Positions 9,068 through 17,751 of a stretch of DNA of 64,000 bases are shown here, one piece after another. Where the stretch lies: assembly GCF_047303325.1 (NCBI RefSeq), contig NZ_JBKBEX010000002.1:62001-126000 (forward strand), given 5' to 3'. The position numbers and the translations under genes were made by a program. The first letter of the stretch is position 1; each line of letters begins with the position of its first letter. The DNA is from Polaromonas sp047303325. Its GTDB lineage: Bacteria; Pseudomonadota; Gammaproteobacteria; Burkholderiales; Burkholderiaceae_C. Under the pieces are notes generated by a model. That model searched no databases, had not been told where the DNA came from, and was given only the letters and a program-made list of their open reading frames with translations.

Positions 9068-10357
9068 ATGCGCGCCGCCCTCTGGCTACTGGCCCTTTTT
9101 GGCGTGGCGGTTGCCGTGGCGCTGTTCGCGGGCAACAACCAGGCCGTGGTGACTGTTTTCTGGCCGCCGCACCGGGTCGATATTTCCTTCAACCTGGCGG
9201 TGATGCTGCTGGCCGCGCTGTTTTTTGTGCTCTACCTGGCGCTGCGCGCGGTGTCGGCGGTGTTCTCGCTGCCGGCCGAGGCGCGTCGCTGGCGCGCCCA
9301 GCAAAAAGAGCGCGCCATGTACGGCGCCCTCATGGACTCGCTGGCCCACCTGCTGGCCGGGCGCTATATACGCTCGACCAAATCGGCGCAGAACGCGCTG
9401 GCGCAGGAAAAAAGCCTGCGCCCGCTGGCCGACCACTACAGCCACGTGACCGGCCACAGTTCCAGCCGCGGCGCCCAGCTGCGCGCGCTGGCCCATCTGC
9501 TGGTGGCCGAGGCCGCGCAGTCGCTGCAGAACAAGGGCCTGCGCGACCAGCACCTGCGCCAGGCGCTGAAAAGCTCGGCGCCGCGCCATGCGCAGGAAGT
9601 GCGTGAGGGCGTGCAGTTCCGCGCGGCGCGGTGGGCGCTGGACGACCGCGATGCGGGCGCCGCGCTCGACTGGCTGGCCCAGCTGCCGCAGGGCGCCTCG
9701 CGCCGCACGCTGGCCCTGCGCATGAAGTTGCGTGCCTCGCGCCACGCGCGGCAGACTTCGCAGGCGCTGGAAACCGCGCGCCTGCTGGCCAAGCACCGCG
9801 CGTTTTCACAGGCGGCGGCGCAGAGCATCATCCGCGGCCTGGCGCTGGAGCTGCTTAACGACGCGCATGACCCGGTGCAACTGCAGCAGGCCTGGCTTTC
9901 ACTCGACCAAAGCGAGCGCGCCATGCCCGAGTTGGTGGTGCATGCCGCGTCGCGACTGATGGCGTTGCACGGCGAGCCGGACCTCGCGCGCAACTGGCTG
10001 CTGACGGTCTGGGACGCGATGATGCAGCCGCGCTCGGACATAGGCGACAACCTGCGTATCAAGTTGATCGGCGTGCTGGAAGCCGGCCTGGATTCGCTGG
10101 ACGCCGCCTGGCTGGCGCGCATTGAAACGGCGCAGCTGAGCCGGCCGCGCGACGCCAACCTGCAATACCTGGCGGGCATGGCCTGCCTGAACCGCCAGCT
10201 CTGGGGCAAGGCCCGCCAGCTGCTGTCGCAGGCTGCGCCGGCCCTGCAGGACGTGACGCTGCACCGCAATGCTTGGCGCGCGCTGGCCGTGCTGGCCGAG
10301 CAGCGCGAGGACGAAGCCGCCGCCGCGCAGGCTTACAAGCGCGCCGCGCAGATTTAA
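9068..10357 (+). CDS. hemY: HemY-like membrane protein with TPR-type helices
   Basis: A 429-residue protein of the proteobacterial HemY family. It is unrelated to the Bacillus protoporphyrinogen oxidase of the same name and its function is not firmly known. Two membrane helices lie at about 3-21 and 40-64, followed by the family core (RRWRAQQKERAMYGAL) and a helical region resembling TPR repeats (from about residue 240, with a clear pair near the C-terminus). The ATG at 9068 follows the hemX stop by 25 bases. Starts further upstream in this frame would lie within hemX. It ends the hem run and is followed by a shared terminator. Confidence 0.88.
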   Translation: MRAALWLLALFGVAVAVALFAGNNQAVVTVFWPPHRVDISFNLAVMLLAALFFVLYLALRAVSAVFSLPAEARRWRAQQKERAMYGALMDSLAHLLAGRYIRSTKSAQNALAQEKSLRPLADHYSHVTGHSSSRGAQLRALAHLLVAEAAQSLQNKGLRDQHLRQALKSSAPRHAQEVREGVQFRAARWALDDRDAGAALDWLAQLPQGASRRTLALRMKLRASRHARQTSQALETARLLAKHRAFSQAAAQSIIRGLALELLNDAHDPVQLQQAWLSLDQSERAMPELVVHAASRLMALHGEPDLARNWLLTVWDAMMQPRSDIGDNLRIKLIGVLEAGLDSLDAAWLARIETAQLSRPRDANLQYLAGMACLNRQLWGKARQLLSQAAPALQDVTLHRNAWRALAVLAEQREDEAAAAQAYKRAAQI

Positions 10358-10504
10358 GCGTTCTGACTGGCTTGCGCGTTGAGCGCCTGCCCTGGCTTGT
10401 GCGCGGTCAATCCATTCCATTCCCACGCACCAGGCGGCCAGCCCGCAGATAAGCGGGCTCCATGCCGATCATTCAAAGAGCACACTCAAAGAGAAAAACC
10501 TAAA

Positions 10505-10532
10505 GAAAAGGCCCGCATTTGCGGGCCTTTTC
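10505..10532. terminator. Bidirectional intrinsic terminator between hemY and rne
   Basis: A perfect 12-base stem (GAAAAGGCCCGC with its complement) closes a four-base ATTT loop. The A-run before and T-run after make it work in both directions, which fits the converging hemY (plus) and rne (minus) genes. Confidence 0.85.
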
Positions 10533-10548
10533 AAGGGGGCGTTATGGC

Positions 10549-13500
10549 TTACTGGCCGGTTGGCTGCTCAAAAGGCAGCTTCATGGCGCCCAGGTCGCGC
10601 CGGGTCTCTACCAGCACCAGCGGGCCTTCGTCGGCGACCACCAGCGGTGGGCGCTCGCGCGGCACATGCACCGGCTTGACCTCGGCAGCGATGGCAGCTT
10701 TGGCTTCTGCGATCTTGGCCGCGTCGGAGTTCACCCATTGCAGGCCCGAGGACTGGGCTACCTGAGCCAGTTCATCGAGAGGCAGTGCGTAGGACTGGAC
10801 CTTGGGCAGGCTGATGGGTGCGGTGGCCGATGCGGGCTGCGCTGCCGCCGCAGCTGCGGGCGCCGGTGCGGCAACGGCCACGGGGGCTGTGTAGGCGGGC
10901 GCGGGCGCTGGCGCTGGCGCCGCTTCAGGCACAAAAGGCGCTGCGGGCGTTACAGCGGCCGCAGGTGCCGCGGGTGCCGCAGGTGCCGCGTAGTCAGCGA
11001 CGATTTCCGGCGCGCGCTCTTCGCGGACTTGCGGTTGCTGCTGAGGCTCCGCGAAGCCGGTCTGGCCGGCGTCGACACCTTCGGCGGGCTGCTGCTCGCC
11101 GCGTTCGCCGTTCTCACTGCGTTCGCGGCGGTCGCGGCCATAACGGTCGCGGCTGCGGCGTTCGCGCGGCTGGCGTTGCTCGTCGCCCTGGCCGTTCTGC
11201 ACGGGAGCGACGGGATTGCCGGCTTCGTCGAGCACGGGTGCCGCTGTGGCCTCGGGGTTGAAGCCGGTGCCGGCATTCTGGCCTTCGGTGCCTTCCGGGC
11301 GGTCGCTGCCGCGGCGCTCGCCTCGGCGGCCGTTGCGGTCGCCACGGCGGCCTTCGCCGCGCTCGCCGCGTGCTTCGCGGTTGGCCTGGCGTTCGCCGTC
11401 CTGGGGTGCGCGCTCCTGGCGCGGCTCGGCGGCTTCACCACCCATGGCTGCTGCCATGGCGGCCTGGTTGGCCAACGCGAGGTCCTGCTCGACGGCGTCG
11501 CGCTGGATGCGTTCACCGCGCTCGCCACGTTCGCCGCCGCGCTCGCCGCGTTCACGGCGGTTGCGGCCGCCTTCGCGGCCTTCACGGTTGGGGGTCTCGC
11601 CGCGCGGCTGCTCGCCCGCGCCTTCGGGGCGGGCTTCACCGGCCGGCCGTTCCTGGCGGCCTTCGGCATTGCGTTCGCGGCGCTCGCCGCCGCGGCCTTC
11701 ACCACGCTCACCACGGCCTTCGGGGCGTGCCTCGCGGCCTTCGCCACGACCTTCAGCGCTGCGGCCCTCGCCGCCACGGCCTTCGCTGCGGCCACGGCCG
11801 CCGCGCCGGCCATCACGGCCGCCGCGCTCACCGCCGCGATCGGAGCGCTCGCCGCCGCGGCCTTCACCGCCACGGCCTTCACGCCGGCCTTCGCCGCGTT
11901 CGTCTTTTTTCACTTCCTTGGCCGCAGGCGCCGGGGCCGGCGCTTCGGCGCCGCCGAACAGGCTCTTGATCCAGCCGAAGAAACCTTTTTCAGCGGGTGC
12001 CGCCACCGCAGGTGCGGGGCGGGCAGCCGGCTTGGGCGCCGCCGCATGCGCAACGGGTTCCGGCTTGGGCGGTGCCACTGGGGCGGGCGCATCGGGCAGC
12101 ACGCCCTTGATGACCGGCTCTTGTTTGTTGTGCTTTTCCTGGCTGCGACGCGTGACGGTGGTCGGGTCCTCGATTTCGTCGGCCATCTTGTAGCTGGCGG
12201 CGATGTTGTCCAGGCGCGGGTCGTCGTGTTTCAGGCGTTCCAGGCGGTAGTTGGGGGTTTCCAGCGTCTTGTTGGGCACCAGCAGCACGTTGATGCGCTG
12301 CTTGACTTCGATCTTGGCGATCTCGGAGCGCTTTTCGTTCAGCAGGAAGGAGGCCACGTCGACCGGTACCTGGCACAGCACCGAGGCCGTGCTGTCCTTG
12401 AGGGACTCTTCCTGGATGATGCGCAGGATCTGCAGCGCCGAGCTTTCGGTGTCGCGGATATGGCCGGAGCCGCCGCAGCGCGGGCAGGGAATCGACGCGC
12501 CTTCGGACAGCGCCGGGCGCAGGCGCTGGCGGCTCATTTCCATGAGGCCGAACTTGCTGATGGTGCCGAACTGCACGCGGGCACGGTCCTGGCGCAGCGC
12601 GTCGCGCAGGCGGTTTTCCACGTCGCGGCGGTTGCGCGACTCTTCCATGTCGATGAAGTCGATGACGATCAGGCCGCCCAGGTCGCGCAAACGCATCTGG
12701 CGCGCGACTTCGTCGGCGGCTTCCAGGTTGGTGCGGGTGGCGGTTTCCTCGATGTCGCCGCCCTTGATGGCGCGGGCCGAGTTGACGTCGACCGAGACCA
12801 GGGCCTCGGTGTGGTCGATCACGATGGCGCCGCCGGAAGGCAGCTGTACGGTGCGGGCATAGGCCGACTCGATCTGGTGTTCGATCTGGAAGCGGCTGAA
12901 CAGCGGCGCGTCGTCGCGGTAGCGCTTGACGCGGTGCTCGTGCTCGGGCATCACGTGGGCCATGAACTGCTTGGCCTGCTCGTAGACGTCGTCGGTGTCG
13001 AACAGGATGTCGCCGATGTCGCTGTTGAAGTAGTCGCGGATGGCGCGGATCACCAGGCTGGATTCCTGGTAAATCAGGAAAGCGCCCTTGCCGCCCTTGC
13101 CGGCGCCGTCGATGGCGGTCCAGAGCTTGAGCAGGTAGTTCAGGTCCCACTGCAGCTCGGGAGCGCTGCGGCCTATGCCGGCGGTGCGCGCGATGATGCT
13201 CATGCCGCCCGGGTACTCGAGCTGGTCCATCGCTTCTTTAAGCTCGGCCCGGTCGTCGCCCTCGATGCGCCGGCTCACGCCGCCGCCGCGCGGGTTGTTG
13301 GGCATCAGGACCACATAGCGGCCGGCCAGGGAGACGAAGGTGGTGAGGGCCGCGCCCTTGTTGCCGCGTTCTTCCTTTTCGACCTGGACCAGCAGTTCCT
13401 GGCCTTCCTTGATGACGTCGTTGATGCGCGCCTGGCTGACAGGCACGCCCTGGGCGAAGTACTGCTTGGAGATTTCCTTGAACGGCAGGAAGCCGTGGCG

Positions 13501-13689
13501 GTCTTCACCGTAGTCGACGAAGCAGGCTTCCAGCGAGGGCTCGACGCGCGTGACGACGGCCTTGTAGATGTTGCCCTTGCGCTGTTCGCGCCCTTCGATT
13601 TCAATTTCGTAGTCGAGGAGTTTTTGTCCGTCGACGATCGCCAGGCGGCGTTCTTCAGCCTGAGTGGCGTTTACCAGCATCCGTTTCAT
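10549..13689 (-). CDS. rne: Ribonuclease E
   Basis: This 1046-residue endoribonuclease starts mRNA decay and matures rRNA and tRNA. The catalytic half shows the S1 RNA-binding domain (about 35-125), the DNase I-like domain with Mg-binding Asp301 (VSVDVNSAR) and Asp344 (IVIDFIDM), and the Zn-link CPRC (402/405). These sit two residues before the E. coli numbers 303, 346, 404 and 407. Near residue 590 an amphipathic stretch FFGWIKSLFGG resembles the membrane-targeting helix of E. coli RNase E. Beyond it the protein is disordered: first a block of about 200 residues dominated by Arg, Gly and Glu, then an Ala/Pro-rich linker and a short conserved end. A good ribosome site (AAGGAAGG) precedes the ATG. 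It is divergent from rluC, as in enteric bacteria. Confidence 0.96.
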   Translation of the reverse strand: MKRMLVNATQAEERRLAIVDGQKLLDYEIEIEGREQRKGNIYKAVVTRVEPSLEACFVDYGEDRHGFLPFKEISKQYFAQGVPVSQARINDVIKEGQELLVQVEKEERGNKGAALTTFVSLAGRYVVLMPNNPRGGGVSRRIEGDDRAELKEAMDQLEYPGGMSIIARTAGIGRSAPELQWDLNYLLKLWTAIDGAGKGGKGAFLIYQESSLVIRAIRDYFNSDIGDILFDTDDVYEQAKQFMAHVMPEHEHRVKRYRDDAPLFSRFQIEHQIESAYARTVQLPSGGAIVIDHTEALVSVDVNSARAIKGGDIEETATRTNLEAADEVARQMRLRDLGGLIVIDFIDMEESRNRRDVENRLRDALRQDRARVQFGTISKFGLMEMSRQRLRPALSEGASIPCPRCGGSGHIRDTESSALQILRIIQEESLKDSTASVLCQVPVDVASFLLNEKRSEIAKIEVKQRINVLLVPNKTLETPNYRLERLKHDDPRLDNIAASYKMADEIEDPTTVTRRSQEKHNKQEPVIKGVLPDAPAPVAPPKPEPVAHAAAPKPAARPAPAVAAPAEKGFFGWIKSLFGGAEAPAPAPAAKEVKKDERGEGRREGRGGEGRGGERSDRGGERGGRDGRRGGRGRSEGRGGEGRSAEGRGEGREARPEGRGERGEGRGGERRERNAEGRQERPAGEARPEGAGEQPRGETPNREGREGGRNRRERGERGGERGERGERIQRDAVEQDLALANQAAMAAAMGGEAAEPRQERAPQDGERQANREARGERGEGRRGDRNGRRGERRGSDRPEGTEGQNAGTGFNPEATAAPVLDEAGNPVAPVQNGQGDEQRQPRERRSRDRYGRDRRERSENGERGEQQPAEGVDAGQTGFAEPQQQPQVREERAPEIVADYAAPAAPAAPAAAVTPAAPFVPEAAPAPAPAPAYTAPVAVAAPAPAAAAAAQPASATAPISLPKVQSYALPLDELAQVAQSSGLQWVNSDAAKIAEAKAAIAAEVKPVHVPRERPPLVVADEGPLVLVETRRDLGAMKLPFEQPTGQ

Positions 13690-14002
13690 GGGTAGCCTTC
13701 CTTATCGTTCTTCGTTTTGATGTCATGTCTCGAACATCAATCACATGCCCAAAATGGGCCAACGACGCCGGAGGGACGCAGTGCGAACGTGGAGGAATTG
13801 CCGGAGAGCTTTTGACGGCGCGCGGCCGACCGAAATGAATCGGTCAGCGACGTGGTCTGGGCGTAGGCGCGTGGATGGAGCGAGCAGGGGTCAAACGGGT
13901 GGGTGCCGCGCAAAGCGCGGCTGCTGGCGCCCACTGCACAAAGGCTGGCGGCTGATTCATGCCGAATGCGGGGCCCACGAATGTCGTGAGGCGCCGCAGG
14001 CA
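13690..14002 (-). promoter_or_regulatory. Long 5' leader of rne
   Basis: There is no credible gene between the rne start and the candidate promoter at 14003-14032. The leader would be about 305 bases. Long rne leaders in E. coli fold into hairpins that RNase E itself cleaves for autoregulation. Several inverted stretches are present here, for example the CCCAAAATGGG pair near 13747, but I cannot fold it reliably. A role in autoregulation is inferred from the E. coli precedent. Confidence 0.4.
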
Positions 14003-14032
14003 TATATAAATCAGACTGACCAGTGTTGTCAT
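14003..14032 (-). promoter_or_regulatory. Candidate sigma-70 promoter for rne
   Basis: Read on the minus strand, ATGACA (14027-14032) and TATATA (14003-14008) are separated by 18 bases. This is the best-matching promoter in the 624-base gap between rne and rluC. The remaining 14033-14313 has no gene I can support and must contain the rluC promoter. Confidence 0.45.
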
Positions 14033-14313
14033 CAGAGGGCTACCCGTTAAAGGACTTGATCTCGGCTGGATCCGTGAGCAGCCTGTTGTTCATGACTTGG
14101 GCTGCGCACATGGTATTCCGTAGTTGTGTTCGCAAAACGTCGACTCGTCTACCGTGCAAGATGCTCGCCGCGAGGTGCCTGGCACTCGTCGCTTGCGGGC
14201 AATTGCCGGCGTGGGCATCGACCTTCCAGCGAGGCTGCTTGTTCGCCTTTTCAGGGCCGGGGACGTGTGTGGACTAAACTCCAGACAAATCAACCACTTA
14301 CAGCGCATCGCTA

Positions 14314-15486
14314 GTGAAACACATTATAGGGTCAGCCAGGGGCTTGGCAAGGAAACCCGGGAAAACACCGGGTCGCCCGCCCGTGGCCGCCGCCAGGCCC
14401 AAACCTGTAGCCGCCTCAACTCCGCCCATTGCCCAGGCGCCGGCCCCGGCGGCGCCCCAGGCCACGCTGGTGACTGTTGACGAGGACTACGCCGGCCAGC
14501 GGCTGGACAACTTTTTGATCCGCCAGCTCAAGGGCGTGCCCAAAACCCATGTTTACCGCATCATCCGCAGCGGCGAGGTCAGGGTGAACAAGGGCAGGGC
14601 GCAGGCCGACACGCGCGTGGAGGCCGGCGACGTGGTGCGCCTGCCACCGGTGCGCACCTCCGAGCGCGCCGGCCAGAAGGCCGAGGCCATGGCCCAGGAA
14701 ATCGCCCGCCACGGCGCGAGTTCCACCACGGGAGGCTATGCGCCGTCGCGCGAATTCCCCATCCTGTTTGAAGACGATTTTGTGCTGGCCATCGACAAAC
14801 CGGCCGGCGTGGCCGTACACGGCGGCAGCGGCGTGAGCTTTGGCGTGATCGAGCAGTTGCGCATGGCGCGGCCGGACGCCGACTTCCTGGAACTGGTGCA
14901 CCGGCTGGACCGCGAAACCAGCGGCATCCTGCTGATCGCCAAGCGGCGCATGGCGCTCAAGCTGCTGCAGGAGCAGTTCCGCGAGCGTGAAACCGACAAG
15001 GTCTACCTGGCGCTGGTCGGCGGCGACTGGCCGGCCAGACACCGCGTGATCGATAAGGCACTGCACAAGTATTTGCTGCCCGACGGCGAGCGGCGCGTCA
15101 AAGTGGTGGACAACGACCATCCCGACGGCATGCGTTCTGTGACGCTGGTGAAAGTCAGGGCGGCCGTTCCCGCCAGCTCGCTGGCGCCGGCGACGCCTTT
15201 TACCTTGCTGGAAGTCACCATCAAGACGGGCCGCACGCACCAGATCCGCGTGCACCTGGCCAATGAAGGCCACCCGATTGCGGGCGACGACAAATACGGC
15301 GATTTCGAGCTGAACCGGGCGCTGCAGAAAACCGCGGGCGGCGCGGTGCCGCTCAAGCGCATGTTTTTGCATGCCTGGAGCCTGAAATTCAATCACCCCA
15401 AGCTGCGCAAGGTCGTGCACCTGCAGGCGCCCCTGCCGCCCGAGCTGCAGCAGTTTTTGCCGGCGGCGACTGAGAACGTGGTTTAA
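14314..15486 (+). CDS. rluC: Ribosomal large subunit pseudouridine synthase (RluC type)
   Basis: Isomerises specific uridines of 23S rRNA. The S4 RNA-binding domain lies at about 57-115 (GQRLDNFLIRQLK, YRIIRSGEVRVN). The catalytic domain contains HRLDRETSGILL with Asp199 as the nucleophile, and GRTHQIRVHLA later. The first 50 residues are an Ala/Pro/Lys-rich tail. The GTG at 14314 gives 390 residues but has no clear ribosome site, so a later start is possible. Divergence from rne supports RluC over its paralogue RluD. Confidence 0.9.
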   Translation: MKHIIGSARGLARKPGKTPGRPPVAAARPKPVAASTPPIAQAPAPAAPQATLVTVDEDYAGQRLDNFLIRQLKGVPKTHVYRIIRSGEVRVNKGRAQADTRVEAGDVVRLPPVRTSERAGQKAEAMAQEIARHGASSTTGGYAPSREFPILFEDDFVLAIDKPAGVAVHGGSGVSFGVIEQLRMARPDADFLELVHRLDRETSGILLIAKRRMALKLLQEQFRERETDKVYLALVGGDWPARHRVIDKALHKYLLPDGERRVKVVDNDHPDGMRSVTLVKVRAAVPASSLAPATPFTLLEVTIKTGRTHQIRVHLANEGHPIAGDDKYGDFELNRALQKTAGGAVPLKRMFLHAWSLKFNHPKLRKVVHLQAPLPPELQQFLPAATENVV

Positions 15487-15534
15487 GGCCCATGCCGCGA
15501 CAAGGTGCGGCGGCCACGGCGACAATAGGGCGAT

Positions 15535-16194
15535 ATGCAAACCCGAAATTTCGACCTGATCGCCTTTGACTGGGACGGCACGCTGTTTGATTCGACCGGC
15601 ATCATCGTGCGCTGCATCCAGGCCGCGGTGCACGACGTGGGCGGCACGGTGCCGACTGACAAGGAAGCCGGTTACGTGATCGGCCTGGGCCTCATGCAGG
15701 CGCTGGCCCACGCCGCGCCCGACGTGCCGCCTGAAAAATACCCGCTGCTCGGCGAGCGCTACCGCCACCACTACGCTGCGCACTACGACGACCTGAGCCT
15801 GTTTGACGGCGTGCTGCCCCTGCTCGACGCCCTGAAGGCGCGCGGCCACCTGCTCGCGGTGGCCACCGGCAAGTCGCGCCGCGGCCTCGACGAGGTGCTG
15901 CGCACCGTGGAGCTCAAGGGCATGTTCGACGGCTCGCGCACCGCCGACGAGACGGCCGGCAAACCCGACCCACGCATGCTGCACGAGTTGATGGCCGAGT
16001 TCGACGTCGCGCCCGAGCGTGTGCTGATGGTGGGCGACACCACGCATGACCTGCAAATGGCACTTAATGCCGGCTGCCCCAGCGTGGGCGTGAGCTACGG
16101 CGCGCACGAACCCGACAGCTTCGCCGTGCTGGCACCGCGCCACGTCGCGCATTCGGTGCCGGAGCTGCAGGACTGGCTGCTGGCCCATGGCTGA
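15535..16194 (+). CDS. HAD-superfamily hydrolase, phosphoglycolate phosphatase-like
   Basis: A 219-residue subclass IA HAD phosphatase. Motif I is FDWDGTLFDS (nucleophile Asp near 12), motif II is VATGKSRRG, and motif III with IV are the Lys of AGKPDPRM and VGDTTHDLQMA. The helical cap between I and II is the short Gph type. The substrate cannot be read from sequence; phosphoglycolate or another small phosphate ester is likely. It follows rluC by 48 bases, an order seen in related genomes, and probably shares its transcript. Confidence 0.88.
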   Translation: MQTRNFDLIAFDWDGTLFDSTGIIVRCIQAAVHDVGGTVPTDKEAGYVIGLGLMQALAHAAPDVPPEKYPLLGERYRHHYAAHYDDLSLFDGVLPLLDALKARGHLLAVATGKSRRGLDEVLRTVELKGMFDGSRTADETAGKPDPRMLHELMAEFDVAPERVLMVGDTTHDLQMALNAGCPSVGVSYGAHEPDSFAVLAPRHVAHSVPELQDWLLAHG

Positions 16195-16222
16195 AGTCCG
16201 GCGTTAAGAGGCATCGAAGTCC

Positions 16223-16588
16223 ATGGACGAACGGCAAGCCCTGTGCAACAGTCGCGACCTGCTCGAAGGCGGGCTGGCGGTGCCGTTTGACGTGGTCTAT
16301 GCCGGCCAGACCTGCCGTGCTTTCGCCGTGCGTTTCGAGGGCGTGGTCCATGCCTATCTCAATCGCTGCAGCCATGTCGCGATGGAACTCGACTGGCAGC
16401 CCAACCGGGTGTTTGACGACCAGGGCCAATGGCTGCTGTGCGCCAGCCATGGCGCCGCCTACCGCCCCGACACCGGCCAGTGCGCGGGCGGGCCCTGCCA
16501 GGGCGGCCTGATCAAAATCGCACTTTCCGAATCGGAGGGGGTTGTTTATTGGCATTCTGCTTACAACCTTAAACCGTTACAGTTCTAA
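16223..16588 (+). CDS. Small Rieske [2Fe-2S] protein
   Basis: A 121-residue stand-alone Rieske domain. The two cluster-binding boxes are CSHVAMEL (near 50-57) and CASHGAAYRPDTGQC (near 74-88), giving the C-x-H and C-x2-H ligand pattern. No signal peptide or membrane helix is seen, so it should be cytosolic. It could be an electron carrier or the ferredoxin-type partner of an oxygenase, but no oxygenase gene is nearby. It lies between the HAD phosphatase and sppA on the same strand. Confidence 0.85.
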   Translation: MDERQALCNSRDLLEGGLAVPFDVVYAGQTCRAFAVRFEGVVHAYLNRCSHVAMELDWQPNRVFDDQGQWLLCASHGAAYRPDTGQCAGGPCQGGLIKIALSESEGVVYWHSAYNLKPLQF

Positions 16589-16609
16589 TACCTCTCTAAA
16601 CTAGTGACC

Positions 16610-17680
16610 ATGAACGATCCCCAACGCCCCGAGCCCTCCACAGATCCCGATTTGCTGCGCGAATCGGACTTCCGGCCTAATCAGCCGGAATCCCTTCCGC
16701 CCTATAACAACCCGGTGAACCAGGCGAAAAAATCCGCGGCAGACCCGACCGGAGCCCCGGGCTGGGAGCGTGCAACGCTGGAGAAGCTGGCCTTCGCCGC
16801 GCTCAACGAGCAAAAGGCCACGCGGCGCTGGAAGACTTTTGTGCGCCTGGCCTGGCTGGCGTTTTTTGTCGCCCTGGTCTGGATGGCGCTGCACCGCGGC
16901 ACGCCGGCCAGCGACGCGACCGTGCCGCATACCGCCGTGGTGGAAATCAAGGGTGAGATCGCTGCGGGCGCCGATGCCAGCGCCGAGTTCGTCAATGCGG
17001 CCCTGCGCGCGGCCTTTGAGGACGATGGCGCCAAGGCCATCGTGCTGCTGATCAATTCCCCCGGCGGCAGCCCCGTGCAGGCCGGCATGATGAACGACGA
17101 GATCCTGCGCCTGAAGGCCAAGCACAAGAAGCCGGTCTACGCCGTGGTTGAGGAAACCTGCGCCTCCGCCGCCTATTACATCGCCGTCTCGGCCGACAAG
17201 ATTTATGTCGACAAGGCCAGCATCGTGGGCAGCATAGGTGTGCTGATGGACGGCTTCGGCTTTACCGGCCTGATGGACAAGCTGGGCGTGGAGCGCCGCC
17301 TGCTGACTGCCGGCGAGAACAAGGGCTTTCTGGACCCCTTCAGCCCGCAAAACGAAAAGCAGCGCGTCTTCGCGCAGGCCATGCTGGACCAGATCCACCA
17401 GCAGTTCATCGCGGTGGTGAAAGCCGGTCGCGGCAAGCGCCTGAAGGAAACGCCCGAGATGTTCAGCGGCCTGTTCTGGAGCGGCCAGCAGGCCGTGGAA
17501 CTGGGGCTGGCCGACCAGCTCGGCAACCTCGATTACGTTGCGCGCGAAGTGGTCAAGACCGACGAAATCATCGACTACACGCGCCGCGACAACGTGGCCG
17601 AACGCCTGGCCAAGAAGTTCGGCGCGGCCATGGGCGAAGGTGCGATGAAGGCTTTCAAGGCGATTCCCGCGCTGCGTTGA
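16610..17680 (+). CDS. sppA: Signal peptide peptidase SppA / protease IV, short form (family S49)
   Basis: A 356-residue membrane-bound serine protease that degrades cleaved signal peptides and other membrane fragments. A polar Pro-rich head (1-70) precedes one membrane helix at about 77-95. The S49 domain follows, with NSPGGSPVQAG (149-159). The catalytic Ser186 (CASAAYY) and Lys238 (GENKGF) are 52 residues apart, the same spacing as Ser147/Lys199 of Bacillus SppA. The ATG at 16610 is preferred; a GTG two codons upstream is also possible. A bidirectional terminator follows. Confidence 0.9.
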   Translation: MNDPQRPEPSTDPDLLRESDFRPNQPESLPPYNNPVNQAKKSAADPTGAPGWERATLEKLAFAALNEQKATRRWKTFVRLAWLAFFVALVWMALHRGTPASDATVPHTAVVEIKGEIAAGADASAEFVNAALRAAFEDDGAKAIVLLINSPGGSPVQAGMMNDEILRLKAKHKKPVYAVVEETCASAAYYIAVSADKIYVDKASIVGSIGVLMDGFGFTGLMDKLGVERRLLTAGENKGFLDPFSPQNEKQRVFAQAMLDQIHQQFIAVVKAGRGKRLKETPEMFSGLFWSGQQAVELGLADQLGNLDYVAREVVKTDEIIDYTRRDNVAERLAKKFGAAMGEGAMKAFKAIPALR

Positions 17681-17701
17681 TCGCCAGGCGTTTGCCTCGT
17701 T

Positions 17702-17729
17702 AAAAAGCCCGCGTCATGCGGGCTTTTTT
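17702..17729. terminator. Bidirectional intrinsic terminator between sppA and the RsmI-like gene
   Basis: A perfect 11-base stem (AAAAAGCCCGC with its complement) surrounds a five-base GTCAT loop, with T-runs on both strands. It separates converging genes. Confidence 0.88.
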
Positions 17730-17751
17730 GTGGCCGTTGCGGCGGCCGTTT

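Noticed and set aside
10519..13695. A 1058-codon open frame on the plus strand
   Set aside because: It is the antisense of rne. GC-rich codon bias leaves long stop-free antisense frames, and the product is low-complexity Ala/Phe/Arg without domains.
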